Positions 1 through 9,814 of a stretch of 64,000 nt of DNA are shown one piece after another (position 1 is the first letter of the stretch; every line of letters starts with the position of its first letter). Below the pieces are notes generated by a model that was not told the DNA's origin, ran no database searches, and saw only the letters and a program-made list of their open reading frames with translations. The stretch is taken from positions 873,001 through 937,000 of the forward strand of contig NZ_JAALFG010000001.1 of NCBI RefSeq assembly GCF_011058215.1, written 5' to 3'. A program made the position numbers and the translations under genes. Source of the stretch: Devosia aurantiaca. Its GTDB lineage: Bacteria; Pseudomonadota; Alphaproteobacteria; Rhizobiales; Devosiaceae.

Positions 1-1
1 C

Positions 2-151
2 ATCGCCGAGTTTCTCGGCGCCATCGAAAGCGGTCGTCAGCCGGAAACAGTTTCTACGGACAATATCAAGAGCCTCGCCATGGTCTTTGCCGCGATCGAA
101 AGCGCAAAAACCGGCCAGCGCGTCACTATCGATTTAGGACCAAGCACGTGA
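2..151 (+). CDS. Gfo/Idh/MocA-type oxidoreductase, C-terminal end (partial)
   Basis: Only the last 49 codons are present; the gene begins before the window. The tail (IAEFLGAIESGRQP then SLAMVFAAIESAKTG) is the usual ending of Gfo/Idh/MocA sugar dehydrogenases, where a final helix follows a segment on consecutive use of the substrate pocket. Its TGA stop overlaps the GTG start of the next gene by four bases (GTGA), so the two are translationally coupled. Context with a sugar isomerase, LacI regulator, sugar importer and GH127 enzyme suggests a sugar or sugar-acid dehydrogenase. The substrate cannot be read from this fragment. Confidence 0.75.
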   Translation: MAEFLGAIESGRQPETVSTDNIKSLAMVFAAIESAKTGQRVTIDLGPST

Positions 152-1044
152 GCGATCCCGCAAAATCCATCCGCATCGGCACCATGATTTCGGCCTCGTC
201 CGGCAAGGCGGCCGAGCGCATTGCCGAGATCGCTGACCAGGGCTTTGAAAGCTTCGAGCCGTTCTTCTGGCAGACCACCAATGGCCAGAACATCGCCGAA
301 TTGGGCAAGCGCAGCCTCGATGCGATCGGGGATCGCGACATCACCATCTCGACCATCGGCATGTTTGGCAATCCGCTGGAAGATGGAGAAATGGATCGCC
401 AGACCCTCCAGGGCTGGAAGGACTGCATCGACAATGCCCACCACTTCGGCGCCACCTGCGTCGCCGGCTTTACCGGCCGGGTACGGGGCAAGCCGCTGAC
501 CGATAGCCTGCCGCAATACAAAAGGGTCTGGACCGAACTGGCGCAGCGCGCCGCCGACAAGGGCGTTCGCATCGCTTTCGAAAATTGTGCCATGGACGGC
601 AATTGGCAGACCGGCGACTGGAACATCGCCCACAATCCCGATGCCTGGGAGCTGATGTTCAACGAAACCCCGCAGGACAACATCGGGCTCGAATGGGAGC
701 CTTGCCACCAGATGGTCTACCTGATCGATCCGCTGCCGCAGATTCGCAAATGGGCGCACAAGATCTTCCACGTGCATGGCAAGGACGCGACCATCCGCTG
801 GGACGTCATTCGCGAGCATGGCATTTTCGGCAAGTTGCCCTTTGTCTTCATGCGCACTCCCGGTTTTGGCGACAGCAACTGGACCGACATCATCTCCGAA
901 CTGCGTCTGGCTGGCTGGTCGGGATCGATCGACATCGAGGGCTGGCACGATCCGGTCTATCGCGACGATCTGGAAATGACAGGGCAGCTTTACGCACTCA
1001 AGCACCTCCAGAACGCCCGCGGCGGCAGTTTTGTCCACGTATAA
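148..1044 (+). CDS. Sugar phosphate isomerase/epimerase family (xylose isomerase-like TIM barrel)
   Basis: A 298-residue protein of the AP endonuclease 2/xylose isomerase-like TIM-barrel superfamily. Characteristic stretches are visible: the acidic metal-ligand motif in IAFENCAMDG, the NIGLEWEPCHQ segment, the FHVHGKDA histidine motif near residue 210 and IDIEGWHDP near residue 270. Such enzymes isomerise or epimerise sugars or keto-sugars using a divalent metal, in the cytoplasm. It starts with GTG inside the stop of the preceding oxidoreductase, and oxidoreductase plus isomerase pairs of this kind are common in sugar catabolic operons. The exact substrate is unknown; arabinose-derived sugars are a guess from the GH127 gene downstream. 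Confidence 0.85.
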   Translation: MSDPAKSIRIGTMISASSGKAAERIAEIADQGFESFEPFFWQTTNGQNIAELGKRSLDAIGDRDITISTIGMFGNPLEDGEMDRQTLQGWKDCIDNAHHFGATCVAGFTGRVRGKPLTDSLPQYKRVWTELAQRAADKGVRIAFENCAMDGNWQTGDWNIAHNPDAWELMFNETPQDNIGLEWEPCHQMVYLIDPLPQIRKWAHKIFHVHGKDATIRWDVIREHGIFGKLPFVFMRTPGFGDSNWTDIISELRLAGWSGSIDIEGWHDPVYRDDLEMTGQLYALKHLQNARGGSFVHV

Positions 1045-1053
1045 GTATGACTA

Positions 1054-1082
1054 TTGACGAAAGCTGAGAAACCGTTTTACCT
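1054..1082 (+). promoter_or_regulatory. Candidate promoter with LacI-type operator before the lacI-like gene
   Basis: The 60-base gap before the regulator holds a -35-like TTGACG (1054-1059). It also holds an imperfect CG-centred palindrome GAGAAACCGTTTTAC (1066-1080), resembling LacI/GalR operators (AACCGGTT core) with mismatches. The palindrome would cover the spacer and -10 region, a position expected for autorepression. Both elements are weak matches by eye. Confidence 0.35.
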
Positions 1083-1104
1083 AGGGTGAGAAAAGGGTTT
1101 TCCT

Positions 1105-2156
1105 TTGAGGTATGCTGACGTGGCTAAGGCTGAGCGCATTCGCATCTATGACGTCGCCCGCGTGGCTGGCGTCAGTGTTGCGACTGCCTCCAAGGCCCTC
1201 AATGATACCGGCAGGATGACCGAGGCGACGCGCACCCGCGTCAAGCAGACGGCGGCCGCTCTGGGGTTTCGGCCCAATGCCATGGCCCGGGCGCTGACCC
1301 GCCAGCGCAGCTTCACCATCGGGCTTTTGACCAACGACACCTACGGCCGGTTTACCCTGCCGGTGATGGCCGGCATCAACGAAGCGCTGGTCGACCAGGG
1401 TGTATCGGTGTTCCTCTGCGGCATCGAGGACGATGCGGCGCTCGGCAAGATCCATGTCGATGCCATGCTCGATAAGCAGGTCGATGGCATCATCGCCACT
1501 GGCAAGCGCATCGATCGCCGCCTGCCGGTGGATTTGTCCAATCTCCCCGTGCCGGTGGTTTATGCCTTTACCGAAGGGCCGGCGGATGCGGTGACGCTGG
1601 TTTCCGACGACAGGCAAGGAGCGCGGGAGGCGACCGAGCATCTGCTGGCTCATGGCCGTCGCCGCCTCGTCCATGTCACAGGGCCGGATAGCTTCGCCTC
1701 CGTCCAGAACCGCGCCGAGGCGTTCCGAGCTTCGGCGGGCCAGGACGCGATGGTGCTGCATGGCGCCTGGTCGGAGGCGTGGGGGCACGAGGCAGTCGCC
1801 AAACTTTGGGCGCAGCCCAATAGGCCAGACGGCATTTTTTGCGGGAATGACCAGATTGCCCGCGGCGTCGTCGACGCGCTGCGCGAGCGCGGCGTCGACG
1901 TGCCTGCCGAGGTTTCGGTGGTCGGTTTCGATAATTGGGAAATCGTCTCGGCGGCTACGCGCCCGCCGCTCACTACGATCGACATGAATCTCAAGGAACT
2001 CGGCCGCGAGGCCGGACGCCTGATCCTGGACCTTGCCGAGGGCAGCCGGTCGAGCCGGGCATCCGCACGCTGCCATGCAAGCTCGTGTTGCGCCAATCCT
2101 GCGGAAGCGACCGCGTCGCGAACCGCGCCGAAGAAGAGGTGCTTCAGGAGGTTTAG
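1105..2156 (+). CDS. LacI family transcriptional regulator (frameshift near 2040)
   Basis: A sugar-responsive repressor of about 350 residues. The N-terminal helix-turn-helix reads IYDVARVAGVSVATASKAL, followed by the hinge (FRPNAMARALTRQRS) and a periplasmic-binding-protein-like sensor domain ending near GREAGRLILDLAEG. After that the frame breaks. Reading from 2040 in the next frame gives GQPVEPGIRTLPCKLVLRQS, the normal LacI ending, to a TAG at 2156. The span is one base short of a multiple of three, and the site is a G run (GAGGGC), so a dropped G is likely. The start may be TTG 1105 (AAAGGG upstream) or GTG 1120 (GAGGT upstream). It probably controls the downstream ABC and GH127 genes. 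Confidence 0.85.
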
Positions 2157-2267
2157 GGAGTGCTGCCACAGGCATTGGCGTGCCCATGGCAGCGGAGGAA
2201 AGCGCCGTCTGGAAAGAGGAAATCCAACACGGCACAGGACGCGGCCAAGGCCGCAAGGGAGGATATA

Positions 2268-3497
2268 ATGCAGTTTACCAAGCCCGGTCTATTGGCCGGT
2301 CTCGCCTTTGGCGCATTGGTCGCGGCTACGCCCGCCTATGCACAGGTGACGCTCAAGGTCTGGTCCATCGACGGTGTCGACCGGACCGGCATCGCCGACA
2401 CGTTCTCCAAGGAATTCGATGAGGCCAATGACGACATCGTCGTCGAATATCGCGCCATCCCGTTCGACGAGATCGTTAACGAAACGCTGCGCGCTTTCGC
2501 CACCGGCAATGCGCCGGACATCGTCTCCTTCGACAACCCTGATTTCGCTCTCTTCTCGTCGCGCGGCGCCATGCTCGACATCACCGATCGCGTCGCCAAT
2601 TCGCCTATTATCAGCAAGGCCGAGTATTTCGAAGGCCCGCTCAATTCCGTGACCTGGGAAGGCAAGCTTTATGGTCTGCCCAAATATACCGACACGATCG
2701 GCCTCTTCTACAACAAGGACCTCTTCGCCAAGGCCGGCATCACCGAGCCGCCCAGCACCTGGGCCGAGCTGGCTGAAGATGCCGCCAAGCTCACCGACCC
2801 GGCCAACAACGTCTATGGCGTGACCTTCTCCGCCCGTGCCGGCGAAGAAGGCACGTTCCAGTTCCTTCCCATCATCCAGATGTCGGGCGGTGGCGCCAAC
2901 AAGGTCAATACCGAGGGCGCAGCGCAGGTCCTCGATATCTGGAAGGGCCTCATCGACAACGGTTATGCCAGCCGCGACGTGCTGAGCCTTGGCCAGTGGG
3001 ATTCGACCGGCGTCTTCAATTCGGGCAATGCCGCCATGGCCATTTCCGGCCCGTGGGAAATCGACCGCATGGTGGAAGACGCCAAGTTCGATTGGGGCGT
3101 GGCGCTGCTCCCCACCATCAACGAAGACGACCAGAAGTCTTCGGCACTAGGCGGCTTCAACTGGGGCATCATGGCCAACACCCAGCACCCCGACGAAGCC
3201 TTCCGCCTGCTTGAATATTTCGTCGAACAGGAAGACCGCATCTTCCCCGAATTCGGCAACCTGCCGGCGCGCGGCGATATCGAATTGCCGGTCACCGGCG
3301 AAGCCAAGAAGGATGCGGCACTGGTCGTCTTCCAGGACCAGCTGCAATACGCGCAGCCGCGCGGCCCGCACCCGGAATGGCAGAAGATCTCCAAGGCCAT
3401 CTATGATGCCGAGCAGCAGGCCCTGACCGGCCAGATGCCGGCCATGGACGCGCTCAACCAGGCGCAGGCCACCATCGACACCATCTTCAAGCAGTAG
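2268..3497 (+). CDS. Sugar ABC transporter substrate-binding protein (MalE/UgpB type)
   Basis: A 409-residue periplasmic binding protein of solute-binding family 1. The signal peptide MQFTKPGLLAGLAFGALVAA ends at AYA before QVTLKVWSID. Family features include the FDNPDFALFSSRGAMLDIT segment, YGLPKYTDTIGLFYNKDLF and the C-terminal ISKAIYDAEQQALTG. The ATG at 2268 has an excellent ribosome site (AAGGGAGGA, 5 bases upstream), so longer in-frame extensions are rejected. It delivers an oligosaccharide or sugar to the two permeases that follow. A stem-loop follows the stop codon, probably letting this gene be expressed above the membrane genes. Ligand: possibly arabinofuranose oligosaccharides, inferred only from the linked GH127. 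Confidence 0.9.
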   Translation: MQFTKPGLLAGLAFGALVAATPAYAQVTLKVWSIDGVDRTGIADTFSKEFDEANDDIVVEYRAIPFDEIVNETLRAFATGNAPDIVSFDNPDFALFSSRGAMLDITDRVANSPIISKAEYFEGPLNSVTWEGKLYGLPKYTDTIGLFYNKDLFAKAGITEPPSTWAELAEDAAKLTDPANNVYGVTFSARAGEEGTFQFLPIIQMSGGGANKVNTEGAAQVLDIWKGLIDNGYASRDVLSLGQWDSTGVFNSGNAAMAISGPWEIDRMVEDAKFDWGVALLPTINEDDQKSSALGGFNWGIMANTQHPDEAFRLLEYFVEQEDRIFPEFGNLPARGDIELPVTGEAKKDAALVVFQDQLQYAQPRGPHPEWQKISKAIYDAEQQALTGQMPAMDALNQAQATIDTIFKQ

Positions 3498-3510
3498 TCC
3501 TCCCTGACTG

Positions 3511-3543
3511 GGCCGGCCGGAGTTCGCTCTGGCCGGCATTTTT
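3511..3543 (+). terminator. Stem-loop after binding-protein gene (partial terminator)
   Basis: GCCGGCCGGAG (3512-3522) pairs with CTGGCCGGC (3529-3537) around a TTCGCT loop and is followed by ATTTTT. It lies 14 bases after the binding-protein stop and before the permease gene. It fits an intra-operon attenuator or mRNA 3' stabiliser that raises binding-protein level relative to the permeases. Confidence 0.6.
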
Positions 3544-3569
3544 CTCAGGCAAGGTCACGGAGGCTTTCG

Positions 3570-4472
3570 GTGTCGCGATATTTCAGCGGGCTCAGGGACG
3601 GTATCGGTTTCGATATCATCCTGGTCGGCGCAGCTCTGCTCTTTCTTCTGGCGCTTGCCGGCGCGCCGCTGGTCTACAACGTCCTGATGAGTTTTCAGCA
3701 GGTGGACATGTTCACCCTGGGCTCGCTGTTCCGCCCCGCTGTGGGCTTCGACAACTATGTCGCCGTTGTGCAGCAGCCCGAATTCTGGCTCGTCACCCGC
3801 AACACGCTGATCTTCGTTTTCGGCTCGATGACCGGCCAGTTCGTGCTGGGTTTTGCCCTAGCCCTTTTCTTCGCGCAGAACTTCCCGGGCGCCTCGACCA
3901 TTCGCGGCCTTTTCCTTGTTTCCTGGGTCATGCCGGGCCTCGTGGTCGGCGGCATCTGGAGCCTGATCCTGGCCGGCGACTATGGCGTGCTGAACGTCAT
4001 CCTGCGCAGTTTCGGCATCATCGGCTCCAACGTCTTCTGGAAGTCCGATCCCAATTTTTCCATCTGGGCCGTAATCATCGCCAATATCTGGCTCGGCCTT
4101 GCGTTCAACATGCTGCTGCTCTCGGTCGGGCTCGCCGCTATTCCGCGCGATCTTTATGAAGCCGCCGAGCTCGATGGCGCCAATGCCTTTCAGCGCTTCT
4201 GGACCATCACCTTGCCCATGATGCGCTCGACCATCGGCGCCGTGCTTTCGCTGGGGCTGATCGGCACGCTGCAGCAGTTCGATCTTTTTCCCGCGCTCAC
4301 CGAAGGCGGTCCGGCAAACACCTCAAACGTGGCCGGCTACTGGTCCTGGCAGCTGAGCTTCCAGCTTTACGACTTCGCCAAGGGCGCCACCGTCTCGGTG
4401 ATGATGTTCCTGCTCGTCCTTTTTGCCTCGGTCATCTATGTGCGCTCGACCCGCCACGAGGTGCGCGGATGA
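3570..4472 (+). CDS. Sugar ABC transporter permease (MalF/UgpA type)
   Basis: A 300-residue inner-membrane protein with about six hydrophobic helices, the first at residues 12-36. The EAA loop that docks with the ATPase reads YEAAELDGANAFQRFW near residue 205, followed by ITLPMM. It starts with GTG 3570 behind ACGGAGG (3557-3563). Its stop overlaps the ATG of the next permease (ATGA, 4469-4472), so the two channel subunits are coupled and should form a heterodimer. Length is normal for the family and no break is seen. Confidence 0.9.
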   Translation: MSRYFSGLRDGIGFDIILVGAALLFLLALAGAPLVYNVLMSFQQVDMFTLGSLFRPAVGFDNYVAVVQQPEFWLVTRNTLIFVFGSMTGQFVLGFALALFFAQNFPGASTIRGLFLVSWVMPGLVVGGIWSLILAGDYGVLNVILRSFGIIGSNVFWKSDPNFSIWAVIIANIWLGLAFNMLLLSVGLAAIPRDLYEAAELDGANAFQRFWTITLPMMRSTIGAVLSLGLIGTLQQFDLFPALTEGGPANTSNVAGYWSWQLSFQLYDFAKGATVSVMMFLLVLFASVIYVRSTRHEVRG

Positions 4473-5295
4473 CAAGGACCTATACCCCCTGGCTGCTGCT
4501 GGTCGTGGCGCTGGCACTGGCCGCGATCTACCTCTTCCCGCTTTACTGGATGTACGTCACCTCCATCAAATCGGGCTCGGAGATTTTTGCCAATCCGCCC
4601 ACTTTCTGGCCGGTCTCGCCCAATCTCGGCGTGTTCGCTGATGTGTGGACCCGGCGCACCATGCCGACCTATCTCTGGAACTCGGTGCTGATTGCGGGCG
4701 GCGTGACGCTCATCACCGTCGTGCTTGGCACCGGCTGCGCCTATGTGCTCGCCCGCTATCGCAATCCCTGGATCGACGTCGGCCTCTTCGCCATCCTGAT
4801 GCTGCAAGTGCTGCCGGCCTCGGTGATGATCACGCCGCTCTTTGTCGGCTTCAACCAGCTTGGCCTGCTCAACTTTCCCCGCACCGCCGTGGTGCTGGCG
4901 GCAGCCGCAAAGGCCATGCCCTTCTTCGTCGTCCTGGTGCGCGCCACCTTCATGAGCGTGCCGCGCGAGCTCGAGGAAGCGGCGCTGGTGGATGGCAATT
5001 CCCGCGTCGGGGCCTTCTTCAACATCGTCCTGCCGCTGGCGCCAACGGCATTTTGGTCTGCGCCATCCTCACCTTCATGAGCGCCTTCGGCGAATACATC
5101 TATTCCAAGTCGATCATCCAGAACCCCTCGCAACAGCCCGCCAGCGTCGGACTTTCCGGGTTCCTGGGGCCCAATTCCACCGACTGGAACGCCATCATGG
5201 CCTATTCGGCGATCTATGTGACGCCGATCCTTGTCGCCTTCGTCATCCTGCAGCGCCGCATCGTTTCCGGCCTCACCTCGGGAGCCCTCAAATGA
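4469..5295 (+). CDS. Sugar ABC transporter permease (MalG/UgpE type), frameshift near 5040
   Basis: Second channel subunit, about 275 residues when repaired. The first 190 residues hold the N-terminal helix, the TSIKSGSEIF periplasmic start and the EAA loop (LEEAALVDGNSRVGAFF then NIVLPLA). At about 5040 the frame breaks. The next frame continues exactly as the family does, with GILVCAILTFMSAFGEYIYS to the end IVSGLTSGALK. The span is one base short of a multiple of three, so one C or G is missing in GGCGCC. The stop overlaps the ATG of the ATPase gene (ATGA, 5292-5295). Confidence 0.88.
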
Positions 5296-6347
5296 CCGCC
5301 CAGATCGAGCTCGACCGCATCGACAAGCATTACGGCAGCTTCCACGCGCTCAAGAACATCTCGCTGACGATCCCCAAGGGGAGCTTCGTCGCCCTTGTCG
5401 GACCCTCGGGCTGCGGCAAGTCCACGCTGCTCCGCTCCATTGCCGGGCTCGAGACCATTTCTTCAGGCCGTATGAGCATTGCCGGCAAGGAAATGACCGG
5501 CGTGCCGCCGCGTCACCGCGACATCGCCATGGTGTTCCAGAGCTATGCGCTTTACCCGCACATGACGGTGGAGGAAAACCTCACCTATTCGCTGCGGCTC
5601 CATAGCGTCGGCAAGGCAGAGGCCAGGCAGAAGGCGGCCGAGGTCGCGGCAACCACGGGGCTAACGCAACTGCTCGGCCGCTATCCGCGCCAGCTTTCGG
5701 GCGGGCAGCGCCAGCGCGTCGCCATGGGCCGCGCCATCATCCGCAATCCCAAGGCGTTTCTGTTCGACGAGCCGCTGTCCAACCTCGATGCCTCGCTGCG
5801 CGTGCAGATGCGCAAGGAAATCCGCGCCCTGCATGATCGGCTCGGCGCCACCTCGGTCTATGTGACACATGACCAGATCGAAGCCATGACCATGGCCGAT
5901 TGGGTCGTGGTCATGCGCGATGGCATTATTGAGCAGCAGGGCAGGCCGCTCGATCTTTACGATCGGCCGGTCAACCGCTTCGTTGCCGGCTTCATCGGCT
6001 CTCCGGCCATGAACTTCTTGGCCGGCAAGATTGCCGAGAGTGGCGATGCCGTTTTGCTCGATGCCGGTGGCACGCTGCCGCTGGCCCGCAGGCTCGAGCC
6101 GGGCAGGGCGGTGATCGCCGGTGTGCGGCCGGAGCACCTTGTTGTCAGCAAAGATGCGGCGACATTCCACCTCGATGTCGGAACGGTCGAGTCCACGGGC
6201 TCGGCAACCTATCTCACCTCACAAGATGGCAGCTTCCAGCTCGTCCAGTCCGAGCGCACCGACCTTGCCGCCGTCGACCGCGTCGGCCTGCGCATCGATC
6301 CAGCCCATGTCCACCTTTTCGATCCGACGACCGGTATCGCACTTTAA
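5292..6347 (+). CDS. Sugar ABC transporter ATP-binding protein (MalK/UgpC/MsmX type)
   Basis: A 351-residue cytoplasmic ATPase that powers the two preceding permeases. Visible in order are Walker A GPSGCGKST (about residue 39), Q-loop MVFQSYALYPHMTVEENL, signature [14 protein letters not shown], Walker B FLFDEPLSNLD and the switch histidine YVTHDQIEAM. A C-terminal TOBE-like domain with GVRPEHL follows. ATPases of this type often serve several sugar importers. The ATG at 5292 lies within the permease stop codon. Confidence 0.93.
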   Translation: MTAQIELDRIDKHYGSFHALKNISLTIPKGSFVALVGPSGCGKSTLLRSIAGLETISSGRMSIAGKEMTGVPPRHRDIAMVFQSYALYPHMTVEENLTYSLRLHSVGKAEARQKAAEVAATTGLTQLLGRYPRQLSGGQRQRVAMGRAIIRNPKAFLFDEPLSNLDASLRVQMRKEIRALHDRLGATSVYVTHDQIEAMTMADWVVVMRDGIIEQQGRPLDLYDRPVNRFVAGFIGSPAMNFLAGKIAESGDAVLLDAGGTLPLARRLEPGRAVIAGVRPEHLVVSKDAATFHLDVGTVESTGSATYLTSQDGSFQLVQSERTDLAAVDRVGLRIDPAHVHLFDPTTGIAL

Positions 6348-6357
6348 GGCCGCACCC

Positions 6358-8266
6358 ATGTCCCGCTACGCCCCGTTCCGTTTCCCGAGGTCAAGCTCGA
6401 AGGCCAGTTCTGGCACGAGCGTCTCGATACCGTCCTTGCCCGCACGGTGCCCAGCCAGCACAAGAAGCTGGGCGAATACGGCATCCTCGACTCCCTAAAA
6501 CTCCCCAGCCGCCACCGCCGCTGCGCTTTCCGCGCCACGCCAATGGCTTTACCGTCCAGGTGTTCTGGGACAGCGACGTCGGCAAGTGGATCGAGGCGGC
6601 GAGCTATGCGCTCGCGCATCGCCGCGACGACGATATCGAGGCCAAGATTGAGGCGGCAATCGACGATCTCGAAAAGGCGCAGGCGCCCGATGGCTATCTC
6701 AACTGCTGGTATCTCGGCCGCGAGCCCGACAAGCGCTGGACCAACCTGCGCGACAACCACGAAATGTATAACGCCGGCCACCTGCTCGAAGGCGCCGTCG
6801 CCTACTTCCAGGTCACGGGCCGCCGGCGCTTCCTTGACATCATGGAGCGCTATCTGGACCACATCTACGCCACCTTCGGCACCGGTCCCAACCAGCGTCG
6901 CGGCTATGACGGGCACGAGGAAATCGAGCTGGCGCTGATGAAGCTTTATTACCTCACGGGCGAGCGCAAGCATCTCGACTTCGCCACCTACATAATCAAC
7001 GAGCGCGGCCAGCAGCCGCCGCATTATTTCGACATCGAGCGCGAGCGGCGCGAGGGTGGCGACACGCGTCAACCCTATGTCCACGGCAACTACGAATATT
7101 CGCAGTCCCACAAGCCGGTGCGCGATCAGGACAAGGTCGTCGGCCACGCCGTGCGCGCCATGTATCTTTATACCGCTATGGCTGACCTCGCCGCCGAGCT
7201 CAACGATCCCGAGCTCAAGCGCGCCTGCGAAGTGCTGTGGGACGATGTCATGCAAACAAAGATGTATGTGACAGCGGGTCTTGGCCCATCGGCGCACAAC
7301 GAAGGCTTCACCCACGATTTCGACCTGCCCAACCAGACCGCCTATGCCGAAACCTGTGCCTCGGTGGCGCTGATCTTTTGGGCGCAGCGCATGCTGCATC
7401 TCGATCTCGACGGCAAATATGCCGATATCCTCGAACTCGCCATGTTCAACGGCGCGCTCTCCGGCCTCAGCCGCGATGGCGAACATTATTTCTATGCCAA
7501 TCCGCTCGAGAGCGACGGAACGCCGACGCGCTGGGAATGGCACACCTGCCCCTGCTGCACCATGAACGTGTCGCGCCTAGTGGCGTCGGTCGGCCAGTAC
7601 TTCCTGTCCACCGCGGAAGACGGTGTCGCCTTCCACCTCTATGGCGGCATTGCTTCGAATGTCGACATTGCGGGCACCAAGGTGTCCCTGCGCGAAGTCT
7701 CGACCTATCCCTGGTCAGGCGACATCAAGATCCATGTCGATCCCGAGACGCCGGCTACCTTCGACGTCAAACTCCGCATTCCGGACTGGTGCGAAGGTGC
7801 GGGCGTGTCGGTGAACGGGGAAACCATCGATCTTTCCACTGCCGAAAAGGGCTATCTGACGATCAACCGCGAATGGCAGAAAGGCGACGTCATCAGCCTC
7901 GATCTGCCCATGCCGCCGGTACGTCTCTATGCCCATCCCGGCGTCATCATGGATGCCGGTCGCGTGGCGCTGAAGCGCGGACCGCTGGTCTATTGTCTCG
8001 AAGAAACCGACAATCCCGGCGGCAAGGTGCAGCGGCTGAAACTCCCGCGTCATGCGCAGCTGCGAACCGAAAAGAGCGATCTCTTCGACGGCATCGTCAC
8101 GCTCAAGGCGGACGCCACCGCAATCGACGAAGCCGACTTCCGCCAGCTTTATCGCACCGACCCGCCACAGGAAACGCCGTCGACCCTCACCGCCGTGCCG
8201 TATTTCCTTTGGGCCAATCGCGAGCAGGGATCGATGGTCGTGTGGGTGCCTGAAGCGGTGGGCTGA
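6358..8266 (+). CDS. Glycoside hydrolase family 127, beta-L-arabinofuranosidase type (two frameshifts near 6374 and 6504)
   Basis: About 636 residues when repaired. The start ATG at 6358 lies 10 bases after the ATPase gene. The N-terminus is split. After MSRYAP the next frame reads VPFPEVKLEGQFWHERLDTV to LGEYGILDSLKLP, and a third frame then reads HANGFTVQVFWDSDVGKWIE onward. Both breaks are CCCC runs one base short, and the total length needs two added bases. Residues known in the family from Bifidobacterium HypBA1 appear conserved: the Glu-x-Cys pair (AETCAS) and the CPCC motif holding the nucleophilic cysteine and a zinc ligand. No signal peptide, so it should cleave imported arabinofuranosides in the cytoplasm. 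Confidence 0.88.
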
Positions 8267-8271
8267 AGCGC

Positions 8272-9056
8272 TTAGTGCTCCAAGCGCTTCTCGCCAGCCT
8301 CGATCCGGATCGGCAGGACGTTTTCTGCCGGTGGCAGCGGACAGACTGCGTGTTCGGTGAAGGCGCAGGGCGGGTTGATGGCCTTGTTGAAGTCGAGGAC
8401 GATGGTCTTGTCGGTCACGTCCTCGCCGAAAACGAAGCGGCAGGCGGCATAGGTGGTGTCGCGCGAGGTCTGGTCGCGGATTACGAATTGTGGCGCCTCG
8501 GGCGTGCCATGCGTGGCGAGCAGCTCGTAGGTCACGCCATCGCGGATGAAAACCGCCTTGTGGGTCGCTTCGACATTGGTCGGGATCGACTTCGACGTGT
8601 CGATGGTAAGACCTTTCGGTGCGTCGAGTGCAATCCAGTCGGCCGTGATGCGCCAGCTGGGGTCGAGCGCAAAATATTGCAGCGGCGGCAGCTGGTCGGC
8701 CGCCTTCGAAGCCGTGTCGCGGACCCGCAACGCGTTTTCGCCGTTGATCGAGGTCACCTCGAGCAGCAGGTTGCCGGCGTTGAACTGCGGCGGCTTGTAT
8801 TTGAGAGTTTCAGCACCTGCGGCGTGCCGCCATCGGCAGGCGTGTAGGTGACCTGGCCTTTCGCATCCTGGGTCAGGCTGCCGACATGGTCAGGCCCGGC
8901 GGAAAGGACGATGTCATTGTCCTGGGTGGCCCCGACGGTGACCGTGCCCTCGGAAAGCCAGACGCGGGCGATGATGTTGAGCCAGCCATTGGGTGCCTTG
9001 AGCGCTTCGAGGCGGCGGCTCTGCCAATCGGCATATTGGGTTGGGTAGTCGGTCAT
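8272..9056 (-). CDS. DUF1684 family protein (frameshift near 8808)
   Basis: About 261 residues when repaired. It starts with [20 protein letters not shown] and contains the family's typical GWLNIIARVWLSEG segment. Its end carries the conserved DFNKAINPPCAFTEHAVCPL and PPAENVLPIRIEAGEK motif. The frame breaks in an A run (TTT on the plus strand at 8808-8810). Adding one A gives LKTLKYKPPQFNAGNLLLEV joining the halves. It is the last gene of the minus-strand ABC operon; its start overlaps the stop of the ATPase gene (ATGA). The function of DUF1684 is not established. Confidence 0.82.
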
Positions 9057-9814
9057 GACGGTTCCTGGGTGAGCGAAAGACGCGGCACGCTGGCAAGCAG
9101 GCGCTGCGTGTAGGGATGTTGTGGCTGCGCAAGCACCTGGCGCGTGTCGCCGGCCTCGACGATGCGGCCTTTTTCCAAAATGACGATGCGGCGGCAAAGC
9201 GCGGCAACGACGCCGATATCGTGCGAGACGAAGAGCAGGCTCATGTCCTGGCTGAGACGCGACAAGAGGTCGACGATGCGGGTGCGGGTGGTGAGGTCGA
9301 GCGCGCTCACGGCTTCATCGGCGAGCAGCAGGCGCGGTCCGGGGACGATGGCGCGGGCAATGGCAATGCGCTGCCGCTGGCCGCCCGAGAACTGATGCGG
9401 GTAGCGGGCGGCGACATCGCGGTCGAGCCCGACGGCCTCAAGCGCGTCACCGACGAGCTTGGCGTGATCGCCGCCGATCTTCAAAGAGCGCAGCGGCTCG
9501 GCGATGATGGAAAAGATTGTCTGGCGTGGATCGAGCGAGGAATAAGGATCCTGATAGACAACCTGCGCCTGGCGCCGGAAATCGCGCATGAAGGCGCGAT
9601 TGCTTGGGTCTAATTTTTGGCCATCGAAACTGATGGTGCCACTATCCGGACGCGCGAGACCCAGCAGCAGGCGCAGCAGGGTGGTCTTGCCTGAGCCGCT
9701 CTCACCGACAAGGCCAATCGTGTCGCCTACGGCGATATCGAGCGAGACATCGTCGAGGATGCGGCGATCGGCGGAATAGCCGAAGCTGACATTTTGGACG
9801 CGTACCAGGGTCAT
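9053..9814 (-). CDS. Peptide/nickel-type ABC transporter ATP-binding protein (DppF/OppF type)
   Basis: A 253-residue ATPase with Walker [11 protein letters not shown]-loop [16 protein letters not shown], signature [14 protein letters not shown], Walker [13 protein letters not shown] and switch histidine FVSHDIG. The DPYSSLDPR box and SLTQEP tail are typical of the second ATPase in Opp/Dpp systems. DEAVSALD replaces the more usual DEPVSALD, a harmless variation. It overlaps both neighbours by four bases. It forms the ATPase pair with the next gene upstream. Confidence 0.9.
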   Translation of the reverse strand: MTLVRVQNVSFGYSADRRILDDVSLDIAVGDTIGLVGESGSGKTTLLRLLLGLARPDSGTISFDGQKLDPSNRAFMRDFRRQAQVVYQDPYSSLDPRQTIFSIIAEPLRSLKIGGDHAKLVGDALEAVGLDRDVAARYPHQFSGGQRQRIAIARAIVPGPRLLLADEAVSALDLTTRTRIVDLLSRLSQDMSLLFVSHDIGVVAALCRRIVILEKGRIVEAGDTRQVLAQPQHPYTQRLLASVPRLSLTQEPS

